From Anadara kagoshimensis (Eukaryota; Mollusca; Bivalvia; Arcoida; Arcidae): DNA of 64,000 nt. Position numbers and translations under genes: made by a program. A model generated the notes under the pieces. It saw nothing but the letters and a program-made list of their open reading frames with translations, had not been told where the DNA came from and made no database searches. The stretch's first letter is position 1; each line of letters starts with the position of its first letter. Where the stretch lies: positions 9,211,558-9,275,557 of the forward strand of contig CM037870.1 of NCBI GenBank assembly GCA_021292105.1, read 5' to 3'. Positions 1 through 11,806 of this stretch are shown piece after piece.

Positions 1-784
1 GCTTTTGTGATATTTGCAGATTTTTGGAAATATCATGTTTGCTGTTTATGAATATTTTATCATTTTATCAATTTTATCAGATTTTAGTTATGAACACACC
101 AGAAAAACGTAAAACTAAATCTGATATTCATCTTACCCATTAGAGCATTACAATCGGTCAGACAATCGGGTGGACAATGGGGAAAATAAAAATACGTTTA
201 TGATAAATGTTACTTCATTTTTAAATGAGTCAGAACAGCATTGACATTAGTTTTATAGAAAATGAGATAAGGATTTGCTGGTGGGTTGGGGCTTGTTTTT
301 CACACTTGACACATTGATATTTCACCATCCTTTATTGCTCCATCATGAAAACTTTTTTTTCTTTTTGTTCCTATATATATTAAAGATGCTATCAGAAATA
401 TTGTGTAGGTAGTATCAGCATTATTTCAGTAACGTTGCGAATAGCTGAATTAACGCTGATGCGGCTGTACACTCGGAACGCCAAGTCGGCAATTTCCACA
501 AATTGTGTTTCGGCTTTACAAATTTTGTATCCTTCCGCCGTATGGAAATTTGGGATTACTTTTTGACAAGTGTCTGAGGGGCGAAAAGACACCCGTTTTT
601 AAACCTATATTGGGACATAATGAAGTAAAGTTTATCGATGAAACTTTTGAATTATATGCCGAATAAACAACAGTTTGAGATTTAATTTTCAATTTAGCGA
701 TAAGATACTGTTATTTACACATTTTTTCGGATTTCTTGATGACAATCAATTTCTTTTCGCAATTGCCCCAAAATTTTCGACAAT

Positions 785-900
785 CTTTAAAACTTGGACG
801 AATTTTGTGTACACAAAATTACCACTTTATATTGTGTAGAATGTGACATCACACAATTAGAATTAAATTCAATTAGGAATGGTTTCTGAGCACGACCTGT
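785..900 (+). repeat. Diverged dispersed repeat, copy 1
   Basis: It begins with aaaacttggacg and ttttgtgtac and ends with gtttctgagcacgacctgt. The same start and end blocks occur at about 3857-3973 in the same orientation and with similar spacing, while the middle has diverged. This is probably an old dispersed element; its class is unknown. Confidence 0.5.
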
Positions 901-2570
901 TAATATCTTAAAAACCCGAAAGACTGGGTAGTACATTTGGTTGTCAATGAAAACAAATATGGCTGCCCCCGCGATGATCGATGCTTCAATATCAAGTTTC
1001 AAATGACGTTGCAACTAATTTTAATAACACTCACGTGATAACGATTTCAAATTTATTTATTTATATATTTAATTGATTATTTATTTATTTAATTATTTAT
1101 TTATTTGCCTATCTCACTACAGAATCAGATGAATTTACAAAAGAAAAAGAGACATTTATTGCTATAATTAAAGTAATTTTTTGTGAATATTAGAAATGCT
1201 AAGTGTATTTTTAAATTTTTAGCTTGCTAACATGCATTTAATTGGATATTATATTTTCAAATATATTTATAACATATACTGTGGCATTTTAACACATAGA
1301 TTTGGACAACTGAATGGTCATTGTATATTGGATTTCTATTAACATTTGAAGAAAAATGACTGTGTTTTGCATTTTCATAATTAAATAGCTACATGAGTAG
1401 TGTTTCAGTTACAGATGCAGCAAGAATTCTCATCACTTAATGTCTTTAAATTCATTACATGTTTATGGATTGTTTGAATTTTATAATTGTTGTTTTAACA
1501 TGTTAAACCAATGTTGGGCTGTCAAAAGCTATACCATACATATCATGTATTCCCATCAAGCCAGCCTATTCTGGCATGGCAGTATCTATGTAGCCTTATA
1601 CTTATGTTTATCATACCTCAACTGCTCCCCACCAAGATTTCTTAAAACTTGAACACAAACACCTGAGAAATGGTAGTGGTTATTATTGCCTGGTACTATG
1701 CCTTTAGATATGAATATTCTGTAAAAGTGATGGTCTTAAGACTGCTGACTCCAGTTTAACATTCATTCCTTATTTGAGATTTTCCTCAACTTGAATTTAG
1801 CAAATTTGAAAGCTGAATACTTTTTTTCTGTATTCAAGATGTTCATAAATTTAAGGGGACATTTTGAAGACCATTCTTGAGGATTTGTTCACATTTATAT
1901 TCAAATTTTGTTGAAACTTTATTTTCAGTTGCATAAAATTGTTTCAAAAGTTGTCAGATTTCAATTAAGGAAAATCTTAGTTTAGGAATGACTGTAAAAC
2001 TGGAACCAAATATGTTTATCAAACACTATACATTTAAAGAATGCTCACTTTAAATAAAAATAATTGATAAACATGTCCATTTAATGGAATTTACTAATTT
2101 TCAGTACCAGTAATCTGACTGATTATTAATTTGTTGATTTTGGAAGCAGCAAGTTTCATTTTAGATATTTGTGTTTAGCATAACTCAGGTGTTGATTGTT
2201 TATAAAAACAAACTTTTAGTGAATATGGATGAGGATTTTATATACCACCCTTCTAGTTGCACTGTTTTGTTATGTGACACTACTGGTGTGAAACCTAATC
2301 TTCTTATTGAGTTTCAGCTTGGTTCTTGCTATTTTGCACAATTTGTTCTACTTACACTGTGGACAGTGAAACTGCATTGTAAAACATAAAACCAAATTGG
2401 CATTTAATTTTCTGCCAAAGATAATGCCTCATTCAGCAAAAAGTTTTTAATCAAATGTAGGTTTCATATGGTTGTTTATAATTTCTTAACACACCAAGTA
2501 CTAAAGCTTAGAACAACTGAAAACCATATCTGTTGCACATTTCTAAATTTCATTAGGCCTATCAGCCTAT

Positions 2571-2591
2571 GGTGTGTGTGTGTGTGTGTGT

Positions 2592-2627
<36 letters not shown>
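2571..2627 (+). repeat. GT dinucleotide microsatellite
   Basis: A (GT)n run of about 57 bp, interrupted once by an extra G (tgtggtgtg). A Thr-His peptide can be read on the opposite strand, but it is a product of the repeat and not a gene. Confidence 0.95.
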
Positions 2628-3102
2628 GACATGCAATGACACTGTTTATGGGGAGCTGTGCCTATCTTCAGAAAGGCACAGGCTGAGTGATTATATTGAG
2701 ACCATATAGGCCTAATGATAAATTTCAAGGCAAAAGTTACAGAAAACATGACAAGCCATTTTGGCATCCTAGTCCTAGGCCTATAACTCGCACACGCTTA
2801 ATAAACGGTTGTGCATGTTTTCAAGTGTACCACAAATTCACTGATACTTAATATACACCGTAAGGGGTCAACCAATACAATATTTGTGCACGAGATTGGG
2901 CTGTGAAATTCAGATTTGTGAAATGAACCATCGAAGCGGCATATGGCCAAATTTAATATGGAGACTGAAAGTAGGTCCTAAAATTCGGCATAAATCTTGA
3001 GAAATCTGACGAAATAGATGCTAATAATCGCCAAAACTTACTTTATTTCAGCCGTAAATACCATTCTGCGTCTTCTGTGTGTCCAAACTATATATAGAAC
3101 AT

Positions 3103-3744
3103 TAGCCCGAGATTCCTCTGGCCCGAATTTTTTTTTTTTTTTTTTTTTATCAATTTCGGGCCAGAGATCGGGCTTCATTATTTTACATAACGTGATGCCG
3201 TTGAAATCCTACGGCAGGGTAAGATTTAATTTGGCGGATATGTTCACTTTATTTTCACGGGCATTGGGTAATGAACCAGTCAGATCAATTACCTGAACCT
3301 TTATTCACAAGAATCCATCGAAAAAACTACGTGGCAACTCCGTTTTATATCCATTCCAGCCATATAAATCCAACACTTGTGTATCAGAAAAGGGAGACTT
3401 TAACCCGCGAGATCTCGCGTTATTTGAATATCATAACAAAAAATGGCGAGATGATGAAGGATTTACACAAGTGTTGGATTTATATGGCTGGAATGGATAT
3501 AAAACGGAGTTGCCACGTAGTTTTTTCGATGGATTCTTGTGAATAAAGGTTCAAGTAAGCGATCTGACTGGTTCATTACCCAATGCCCGTGAAAATAAAG
3601 TGAACATATCCGCCAAATTAAATCTTACCCTGCCGTAGGATTTCAACGGCATCACGTTATGTAAAATAATGAAGCCCGATCTCTGGTCCGAAATTGATAA
3701 AAAAAAAAAAAAAAAAAAATTCGGGCCAGAGGAATCTCGGGCTA
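3103..3744. mobile_element. Foldback DNA transposon with 281-bp arms (MULE-like)
   Basis: A near-perfect inverted repeat: left arm 3103-3383 and right arm 3464-3744, both 281 bp, differing at only about four positions, around an 80-bp loop. The termini are tagcccgagattcc and its complement. Directly outside, atagaacat is repeated exactly (3094-3102 and 3745-3753), a 9-bp target duplication. Long inverted repeats with 9-bp duplications are typical of Mutator-like elements. The outer 25 bp of each arm pair again with a site inside the same arm (3150-3175), separated by a 21-bp T run, so the palindrome is nested. The loop carries the 14-bp palindrome cgcgagatctcgcg (3406-3419). No transposase is present, so it is non-autonomous. 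Because the termini abut a palindromic AT, 5- or 7-bp duplications are formally possible. High arm identity suggests a recent insertion or arm conversion. Confidence 0.88.
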
Positions 3745-3856
3745 ATAGAACATAGTTAGGAAGCAGTACTAACAAACTTTCTAGGTCAAATTAGACGGAA
3801 AATGGACCGACCCCATCCAATATTCCGGATTGACGGCGGCGTTTTTTTCGCATTTA

Positions 3857-3973
3857 AAACTTGGACGTTTTTTGTGTACAGGAAATTATTTGATGTATTA
3901 TATATGGAATTGTACCTTGTAAAAAGGTCTTTCATTTGGTATAAATATTGTTTCTGAGCACGAGCTGTGTGAG
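3857..3973 (+). repeat. Diverged dispersed repeat, copy 2
   Basis: Partner of the repeat at 785-900. It shares aaaacttggacg, ttttgtgtaca and gtttctgagcacgagctgt in the same order. It sits about 110 bp outside the right end of the foldback transposon. Confidence 0.5.
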
Positions 3974-4419
3974 AAATGGGAAGGAATCTTGTGACGGATA
4001 ACATTTTGAGTTTTAGCCTGTGGTTCACGTTTCACTATAAATTACGAAATTAAACTGTAACCGGAATTATAAAAAATAAATTTGTCGGTTTTCAGATATT
4101 CTGAATTTTTTATTTTGCATCCCAATCTATGGTAATCTGTGATACATTCAACACAGTTCCTAATTTTGTGTCGTTCAAAGGTTCGCCATTTTTTGACAAA
4201 TTTTACATCACATTTGCAAGTGCACAAATTTTAATGAATCCCTACGCCGACGGGGTTGGCGTTCCGACTGGTAAACAATAAACTATTTTCAAAAATGTCG
4301 TTAGCTAAATTTGCAAAAAACTTAGTCCAAAACATTTAAAGTAAAATGAAATTATGTAATTCAAAAGTGGCAAACGGAAGCATGAGTATGAAAATGTAAA
4401 TTAAGATTAAGATATATTC

Positions 4420-4870
4420 TCCTGCTTATGGTGTATTTGTATCACAATTAATACGCTAAAGTAGAGCTCCAGCTTGTTCCCACTAACTTTAGATAACGAA
4501 GTAAATTAAATTGTTAACGCAGGGATATTGCAGGTCTTGCTTTATCAAGCACCTAAAAAGTTTTATGACTGTCATCACAATATTGTTAATAAGTATGATG
4601 TCTCTGAATTCAAAATTACCCTGTATATAGTTGACGTGACATAGTTCTATGTTTCTATCATTCCCAATTTTGATTTTTGATTACACACGTGGCGGGTGTA
4701 GCTAGCTAAACAGGAGGTGCTTACCCTTCTGGAGCATTCGGTCTCACTTCCCTGATAAAAGTTCACGTGTTTTACCTAACTTGTCAGCTTTAACTTTGCT
4801 TTGGGATTTTGATTTAGATATGAATTTGTTTTTTTATTTACCGACATATCTCAATATAATAGAGTGAAGT
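4420..4870 (+). mobile_element. Retroelement 3'-end fragment (RT-type element), + orientation
   Basis: This matches, block by block, the sequence downstream of the RT pseudogene at 14.5-16.3 kb. Shared blocks are ctcctgcttatgg, gactgtcatcacaata, tacacgtggcg, taaacaggaggtgc, tacccttc(t/c)ggagca and a tail with actttgctttgg and gattttgattt. In the + direction the first block encodes the conserved SPAYG type stretch of the RT reading frame. Frame and stop codons are broken. Unlike the 15.7-kb copy it has no SINE inserted at the corresponding site, so it serves as an empty-site comparison. Confidence 0.75.
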
Positions 4871-6607
4871 GTCCTTGATGTTGGACTTTACTGGTTCAGT
4901 ATAATGTGACTGGAGGGTAATACGTTTGTCTGCGACATACTGACTATGTGCGCTAGCACATTAAACATGTTAAAGTCGCCCTGAGTGCGCACTAGTACAA
5001 CGCAGACTATACAACACACTCGCACTTCACATGCATACACGAACTTGTTCATAGATTAATAAAATAGTTCTCGTCGCGAATAGCTGAAAAATTGCTGATG
5101 CGACGTTGAGCAACCAACCAACCATACATAAAATGGTTTCATTTTGGGTCATTGTGTTTTGTTGACTTCTTAAAAACAAAATTAAGTGAAAATTCAGAAA
5201 CAAGCAACACGCAACATCTCGTGATTGCGTCTACAGTTAATAAAAATCCCTGAGGATAAACTCATAAATCATAAATTGGTTTCTCAATTTTGGTCCAAGC
5301 ACTATTGAGGAATTGTATTACGAAACGGTCGTCTAGTGCTGTAAAATTAACACCGGTTTAATGTGTAATTTATTGACACTCTATTGTAAGAAGTTACATT
5401 GGATTGTATTTTTGTGGCATTGTGAAACGATGGACCAAAGTTTTGTCGATTGAAATCACCACATTCAAACGTCTGAAATAATACAGAAAAAACAGAAATA
5501 GTAGCCAAAGATCGAAACTGGCGATTCTGTTACAATTTCTGTTTTGGACAGTATTCAAGTCGTTTCTTATATTCGATTATGTATATGATCATGACTTAAA
5601 AAGAAAACGTATACATATATATATGATCGAACACGTTAGTTCAATAAACTACTTGTAGCATGTCACTCCCTTGTAACGAAGTAATTTTTTCCAGAAAATT
5701 AATAATTATTATACATGTCAACATTTTAAGCACGGAATTTCAATAAAATTGTGATCATCAAATCGTTAAATGTCAATTTTTTGAAATACATAAATTAATT
5801 ATCAAAGTATATCATCTTTTTTCTTTGTACAGCTATAATTTGACATGCAAACCATCTTATCATTCCGGTTAATCAGTTGAACGATTTACTATCATCTAAT
5901 GAATCTAAACTCTCACTGCAATAAATCTGCCAGATACGGGACTGATATATATAGTAAATAAGATATGCCAAAAAAGGTGGGTTGGTTCTCTAATGGCTTC
6001 AAGTTATATTTTTTCCATGAATTGATTTTGTGCGTAGATTTCTGATTTTAGCTAGAGTATCTCGCAGCGAAACATTACAACGTGATAAATTACTGTTATT
6101 TATTTCTCATTGATAACAGAAAAACTATATTAGTTTCCATGGCAATTTTTGGCGTTTTTCGTCAATAAAAATTTAACTTTTTTAATGATAGTGAAAACAG
6201 AAACAACAACAGTTTATTTTCTGTTTACCGCATTTTCTTGCCAGCAAATACTTTTGTAAGTACCAGTTTTATTTTAGGAAGAACTCGAAAAACCTTGGTA
6301 TTTTCGTTTCCACAATTTGATATGAATTTTTTACATAAAATAGATCTCGTTTCCGCATAAAAAAATTTCCAGTAATTTTCATTTTCTTTTCATTTCCGCA
6401 ATTTGCCTGATGATTACCCCTTCCATTGGACAGATTGATACTTGTTTCCCCTTTCCATTAAAACTGGTTTAGTAAAAACACAAATGTCTTAATACTTTAT
6501 TGTACGTACAGGTTAAAAATAGCAGAAATTAAAAAAAACCATGCGCAGAATGAAAAACTGTCTGTGAAAAAATTGCTGAAATGCAATGCGCCCCTGGATT
6601 CAACATG
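4871..6607. other. Unannotated AT-rich stretch
   Basis: Apart from a SINE-like tail at 5068-5112 I see nothing recognisable here. CpG is relatively frequent (about 30 per kb by eye at 5-6 kb). Confidence 0.5.
5068..5112 (+). repeat. SINE-like 3' tail fragment
   Basis: The sequence gcgaatagctga, then attgctgatgcgacg, then ttgagcaaccaaccaacc looks like the 3' end of a short retroposon ending in a simple repeat. Part of it recurs near 430-465. No tRNA-like head is visible upstream, so this is only a candidate. Confidence 0.4.
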
Positions 6608-6792
6608 CAGTCCAATCTGCCTTAACGGCCACCTCTGTATCAGGGCCACCTGCTTATAAAGGCCAGTAGATTAATATGCATATTGTTCTTTATTCATATT
6701 ATTTGAACTTGTATATCAAGGCCACCTGCCTATAAAGGCCACTTTTACTGGCCATTGGTCCCTTGGGTGACCTATGTAGACATATTTGACTG
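6608..6792. mobile_element. Pogo/Tc1-like MITE (cagtccaa family)
   Basis: It starts with cagtccaatctgcctta and ends with the near complement catatttgactg, followed by TA. Inside it carries repeated ggccacctg(c)(c/t)tataaaggcca motifs. A second copy lies at 29823-29984 with nearly the same internal order. The 5' TA has changed to TG. It is non-autonomous, with no coding capacity. Confidence 0.7.
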
Positions 6793-6975
6793 TATATTAG
6801 TATGTAATCCGTTAACGGGCCTTTATATTAGTCATTATGAGGAACAGAAGTGTCTGTTCTCGATGATTGACTGATTTAATGCTAGTAATTAAATTTTGTA
6901 ACATTCTAGCAATTTCATTTTTTAATTTTTATAAAAACGAATGTTGGAGGTTGTCATGGACGCAATAGATTCACA

Positions 6976-7032
6976 CGCGCCATTTTTATTATTTATTTAC
7001 TTTATTTTATTTTTATTATTATTTATTTATTT
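6976..7032 (+). repeat. ATTT-rich low-complexity tract
   Basis: Imperfect ATTT/TTTA repeats, for example ttattatttatttatttat, with interruptions. Confidence 0.7.
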
Positions 7033-7596
7033 ATCTAAGAAATAATATTGATGAGTAATTCTCATTATTCTGTAAAAGATAATTGCAAACATTGATATTC
7101 TATTTTTAATCCGTTTCATTCATGAACACTGCACACTTTACGTAATTTTTTACGCGAATTATATAGGTGTTGGGGCACACGGATCAAAAATAGAAATCAA
7201 TGCTTAATTAATAATTAAATTGCACACATTTCTAACAAGAGATTATGTCATTGGCTAAAAGGAGATAAACAAGTTACTTCTCATTGCCTCGATGTTAATT
7301 AGCCTAATGACCGTACACAATTAGGCAAGGACATTGGTGTGCTATGGCAGGTGTTGCAGTAAATGTACCGTTATGCATTTATTTTCATTATTTGTTCTTT
7401 GGAAAATAATAATTATAACTGTTTTTCAAAATAAATATAAAATGTCCCATTTCATCACATTTTTATAATTACATATATAAGCATTCGATCTGATTTTCTT
7501 TCAGGTTATAGGTAAACATTATGTAAACTTTTGCGTATGACAAAACAGAAAACCTCCAAACCTATCACTACTTAGCGATGATTATCAGCCAGAATC

Positions 7597-7860
7597 ATGC
7601 AGATCCATGTTCAATTCACAACCCCTGACATATTCTATAAACACACCGATCCATGTTCAAGTCAAAATCCCAAAAGCTACCCACAAACATATCGGTCCGT
7701 GTTCACATCACAATCCACAATTCACAGTGAAAAAAAAACCAAGCCAACCATCCTCAATTCACAACCCCAAGAGAGCCAAACCAAAACACACCAAACAACT
7801 CCCAAAAGTCAACCACAAACATAATGGGACATATTCAAATCACAATTCTAAAGGCAAAAT
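7597..7860 (-). repeat. Degenerate 49-bp units, retroelement 3' end
   Basis: Diverged copies of the unit found in the array at 8010-8690: repeated gatccatgttcaa, (c/g)atccatgttcaagtcaaaatcccaaa and tcggtccgtgttcacatcacaatcc. The spacing is irregular. This looks like the decayed edge of the array. The open frames that cross it are Pro/Thr/Gln/His-rich by composition only. Confidence 0.6.
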
Positions 7861-8009
7861 GAAAACTTTTACACTTAATCATTCAAAAGTAGCACGTTTC
7901 CGCAACATGAGCAATAATGTGTTATAGATTACATGTTAACCTACAAGTAAATACACATGTAATATTGAGAACATTAGAACCTATGCCTGAAAACACATGC
8001 CGATCCATC

Positions 8010-8690
8010 CATGTTAAAATCGCAAACAAACTGCAAAGTAAAAGCTTTGAAAATGCAAAACAAACATACCAATCCATGTCCAAAACATAACCTCAAAGCA
8101 AAGTAAAAACAAACATACCAATGCATGCCCAAATCATAATCCCAAAGCAAATTAAAAACAAACATACCAACCCATGCCCAAACCATAATCCCAAAGCAAA
8201 TTAAAAACAAACATGCCAATCCATGCCCAAACCATAATCCCAAAGCAAATTAAAAACAAACATACCAATACATGCCCAAACCATAATCCCAAAGCAAATT
8301 AAAAACAAACAAACCAATCCATGCCCAAACCATAATCCCAAAGCAAATTAAAAACAAACATACCAATCCATGTCCAAACCATAATCTCAAAGCAAAGTAA
8401 AAACATACCAATCCATGTCCAAACCATAATCTCAAAGCAAAGTAAAAACAAACATACCAATCCATGTCCAAACCATAATCTCAAAGCAAAGTAAAAACAA
8501 ACATACCAATCCATGTCCAAACCATAATCTCAAAGCAAAGTAAAAACATACCAATCCATGTCCAAACCATAATCTCAAAGCAAAGTAAAAACAAACATAT
8601 CAAACCATGTACAAACCACAATCTCAAAGCAAAGTAAAAACAAACATACCAATCCATGTTCAAATCAGACAAGCACATTAAAACGTGAAC
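8010..8690 (-). repeat. 49-bp minisatellite grown from a retroelement 3' end
   Basis: About 13-14 tandem units of 49 bp, with two units about 4 bp shorter, in two sub-families (catgcccaaaccataatccc with aaatta, and catgtccaaaccataatctc with aaagta). The same unit occurs singly at the 3' end of the retroelement fragments at 17.2 and 46.6 kb, and exactly twice (49 bp apart) at 54513-54610. On the - strand, which is the sense of the parent element, it reads as a Trp/Asp/Phe-rich open frame, but this follows from repetition. Downstream (8670-8740) the remaining element sequence continues (acgtgaacttccatcagg, gttccgg). Confidence 0.9.
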
Positions 8691-8789
8691 TTCCATCAGG
8701 AAAATTAAACTGGATGTTCCGGTAGAAGCATGAAATAGCGCACTAGTACTGATTGAAGACATTAATATAGTATATGGGATATTTTAGGA

Positions 8790-9110
8790 TTGGTGATATC
8801 GCTGCCCATCCAAACTAACAATCAAATACACAACCATCTCCCAAAATGGACATTTGACTGCCAAAGGATATATATAACCAGACATTTTAATGTTGTAGAT
8901 TTTATAAATTGTTTCTTAATATTATGTATTACATCTTGTATTCTTATCTTGTCTGTGTTCATCGATTTTGAATTTTATTTCAATATGTTACATAAAATCT
9001 TTTTGGCTAGATCCATTATAAGTTATGTGATCGGAGTGTTTAGTGTGTAGTCTGATGTCAAAGGCTTATATGATTTAAAATGTTTAATTTTCTGCCTTGA
9101 AGTGTGGCCA
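8790..9110. other. Unannotated stretch
   Basis: AT-rich DNA with one 86-codon open frame at 8790-9050. The frame has no repeat origin that I can see, but no splice or start evidence either. I treat it as chance. Confidence 0.4.
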
Positions 9111-9113
9111 ACA

Positions 9114-9169
9114 CTGATTGATTGATTGATTGGTTGGTTGGTTGGTTGGTTGGTTGGTTGGTTGGTTGG

Positions 9170-9237
<68 letters not shown>

Positions 9238-9296
9238 ATCAATGAATTTAGGATGGAATGAATGAATGAATGAATGAATGAATGAATGAATGAATA
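9114..9296 (+). repeat. Compound tetranucleotide array TTGA/TTGG/TGAA
   Basis: A run of gatt units, then about ten ggtt units, then a long second gatt run to about 9238, and after a short gap a gaat array at 9256-9296. The switch from gatt to ggtt and back inside one array shows local homogenisation of a point variant. Confidence 0.95.
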
Positions 9297-9879
9297 TCAT
9301 CATTATTATTTATTGCTTTCCTCATACAATGAGATAATTAAATCATAGTAATTATGATGTATAAACTATAAACACAAACTTTCAAAACAACAAATTACAA
9401 ACGAGAAACATAAATATAACTTATAAACATTATGTACACAGAAAGTAATATATGTTGCTGTATCTAGAGATTTGGGGATGTGACTTTCGGAGTAGGCGAT
9501 TAAACTGTGTTTAGGAGTCTCTAGTACGTAGCTAGACACACCTGTATATATTTAAATGATAACATCATAAAGTATTTCCACAATGCTGGGTCTGTGTTAA
9601 TTTGGAGAGGTTTTCCGAGAAGGTTTAGACATATTTCACGTTCAGTGCGGTTATTGAGTTGTACGTTAAACAATACGCCGTATTCCTTTATTTCTGACTA
9701 GAAGCCGTCGTGAATGTGACATAACGCTGTGCAAGATCAGGCAGCATGTCGGAAAACATCACAGTATACGTCCTAGTCAAGAATATTTCATTTTTATCGA
9801 AATGTCACAAGCTATATTCGAAGTGGCAGCAATTGTTTGAAGTGCGCTCAGATCAATGTCATATAAGCCTCCTTCTTGG

Positions 9880-10547
9880 GTTATATTTCTCTGTGTTTCT
9901 TGATTATTTTTCCCTGTGTTTCTGGATTATCTTTCTCTGTGTTTCTGGATTATCTTTCTCTGTGTTTCTGGATTATCTTTCTCTGTGTTTCTGAATTATC
10001 TTTCTCTGAGTTTCTGGATTATCTTTCTCTGTGTTTCTGGATTATCTTTCCCTGTGTTTCTGGATTATCTTTCTCTGTGTTTCTTGATTATCTTTCTCTG
10101 TGTTTCTGGATTATCTTTCTCTTTGTTTCTGGATTATCTTTCCCTGTGTTTCTGGATTATCTTTCTCTGTGTTTCTGGATTATCTTTCTCTGTGTTTCTG
10201 AATTATCTTTCCCTGTGTTTCTGGATTATCTTTCTCTGTGTTTCTGAATTATCTTTCTCTGTGTTTCTGGATTATCTTTCTCTGTGTTTCTGGATTATCT
10301 TTCTCTGTGTTTCTGAATTATCTTTCTCTGTGTTTCTGGATTATCTTTCTCTGTGTTTCTGGATTATCTTTCCCTGTGTTTCTGGATTATCTTTCCCTGT
10401 GTTTCTGGATTATCTTTCTCTGAGTTTCTGGATTATCTTTCTCTCAGTTTCTGGATTATCTTTCTCTGTGTTTCTGGATTATCTTTCCCTGTGTTTCTGG
10501 ATTATCTTTCTCTGTGTTTCTGGATTATCTTTCTCTGTGTCTCTGAA
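9880..10547 (+). repeat. 23-bp minisatellite, about 29 copies
   Basis: The unit is gattatctttctctgtg plus tttct(g), 23 bp. Variants include ccctg for ctctg, ctgaat for ctggat and a few gag for gtg. Because 23 is not a multiple of 3, each reading frame passes through all three phases and repeats every 69 bp. This gives long hydrophobic open frames on the + strand, the longest of 239 codons starting at a GTG. Four TGA variants (9992, 10199, 10245, 10314) fall in the other two frames, so one frame stays open. There is no ATG at its start and no splice evidence; I regard it as non-coding. Confidence 0.93.
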
Positions 10548-11690
10548 TCTAGTTATTCGAAAACAAATGCGTACTACAGATAAAAGAAGTTTTAAGAAAA
10601 GAAATCGAATCTCTTGTGCGTTTGATTTGAATTAACTAATTTATATTTGAATTAACGAATTAAGTATTTTGAATATATAAATTAATAAGTTAGAAATGAC
10701 GTGAATATTTGTGCTTTTAATTTTGATTTTCCTTGTTCTATATTATTCTGGCTTTTGTCAAGTGCGTTGCTTTTAGTTATTGCATTCAATAATTGTTTTA
10801 AGATAAAATAATTCTTGAACTTGCTCTAACAGTTTTGTTTTCGCTCTCTATTGCTTTGACAGATACAAGTATTCGTGTTGACGTTTCTGATGTGTTGACG
10901 CGACACATTGGTGTCATCTCAGTAATCATCTTCTCAAACCTTCACTTGTAATTGGTATTTAACTTATAAAACTGCGATTAAAATCATAACAAGAGTACGT
11001 AGAGCTGATGGTTAGATTGAATCTACAGATTGTAAACACCAGACCTTAATGTACAAATTACAAAATTATACCTCTATAATGTCACTAGATTATATGACGT
11101 TTGACAGTTATCTAGAATGTTGTGACGTTATCTAAGTATTTCATAATGGTGTCCATTCATCCTTCCTTAATATCGGTTTTTTTTTCTTTTTTGAAATTGT
11201 GTATTTTGTCACATGTTGTCGTAATATTACCGCCTATCTCTTGAGAGCAAAATACCCTCCTCAAAACTAAACTTTGGTCCTTTCTGTGACCTAGACCTTT
11301 GACCTACACACCGTACGCGACCCATTGCCTCATGTTGTTATACATATCTTCCAAGTTTGATCAAAATCCATCCATATATAGATGTGGAGTTTTAAAGTGG
11401 AGGCAGTTTTACACAGATGGATAGACAACGAACTACAAGACTTGATTTTGAGTCGACTTGCAACATGGAAACATCTCGGGTGATAAGATTGATATTGGCC
11501 AATGTCACAAACTTCGTTTTCTTTAAGAAACGACAATTTCGATTTTTTTTTTTTTTTAGTTTAGTTTAGTGTTGTTAGTGTAGTTTTAAATAGAAAGAAT
11601 TATTTAATATCTTTATTTTTTAATCATTTTTTATCCTGATTAAAATCGAAAACAAAATCCCTCGACAAAGTCATGTGTTAGGAATAATAA
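10548..11690. other. Unannotated stretch
   Basis: I see no gene or repeat that I can name. There are short T runs near 11177-11192 and 11544-11559. Confidence 0.5.
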
Positions 11691-11806
11691 TGTCATATAC
11701 CATTTTTTGAATTTAATCATAAAATACATTCAAAAAATGGTATATGACGACAAGATACCATTTTTTTAATGTATTTTATGATTAAATTCAAAAAAGGTAC
11801 ATGACA
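11691..11806. mobile_element. Nested-palindrome MITE, copy 1
   Basis: It begins tgtcatataccattttt and ends aaaaaaggtacatgaca. The first half is itself a hairpin (gtcatataccattttttgaa paired with ttcaaaaaatggtatatgac), and the inner segment ttaatcataaaatacatt reappears inverted in the second half. A second copy lies at 13588-13697. A 4-bp flanking duplication (ataa) is possible but not secure. There is no coding capacity. Confidence 0.75.

Larger units (their letters stand above)
1..3093. other. AT-rich intergenic stretch
   Basis: No coding region is supported here; the short open frames lack splice signals and protein-like composition. The stretch holds a weak SINE-like piece near 430-465 (gcgaatagctga followed by gctgatgcgg, also seen at 5.07 kb), one member of a diverged repeat pair (785-900), ATTT-rich low-complexity DNA near 1046-1105 and a GT microsatellite at 2571-2627. 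CpG is fairly common, unlike the right part of the window. Confidence 0.6.

Noticed and set aside
7974..8762. Several Trp/Phe/Cys-rich - strand open frames
   Set aside because: They are readings of the 49-bp tandem array and are not independent genes.
9916..10635. 239-codon hydrophobic open frame
   Set aside because: It lies entirely in a 23-bp minisatellite, starts with GTG, has no splice or promoter evidence, and the other two frames are nearly as open.
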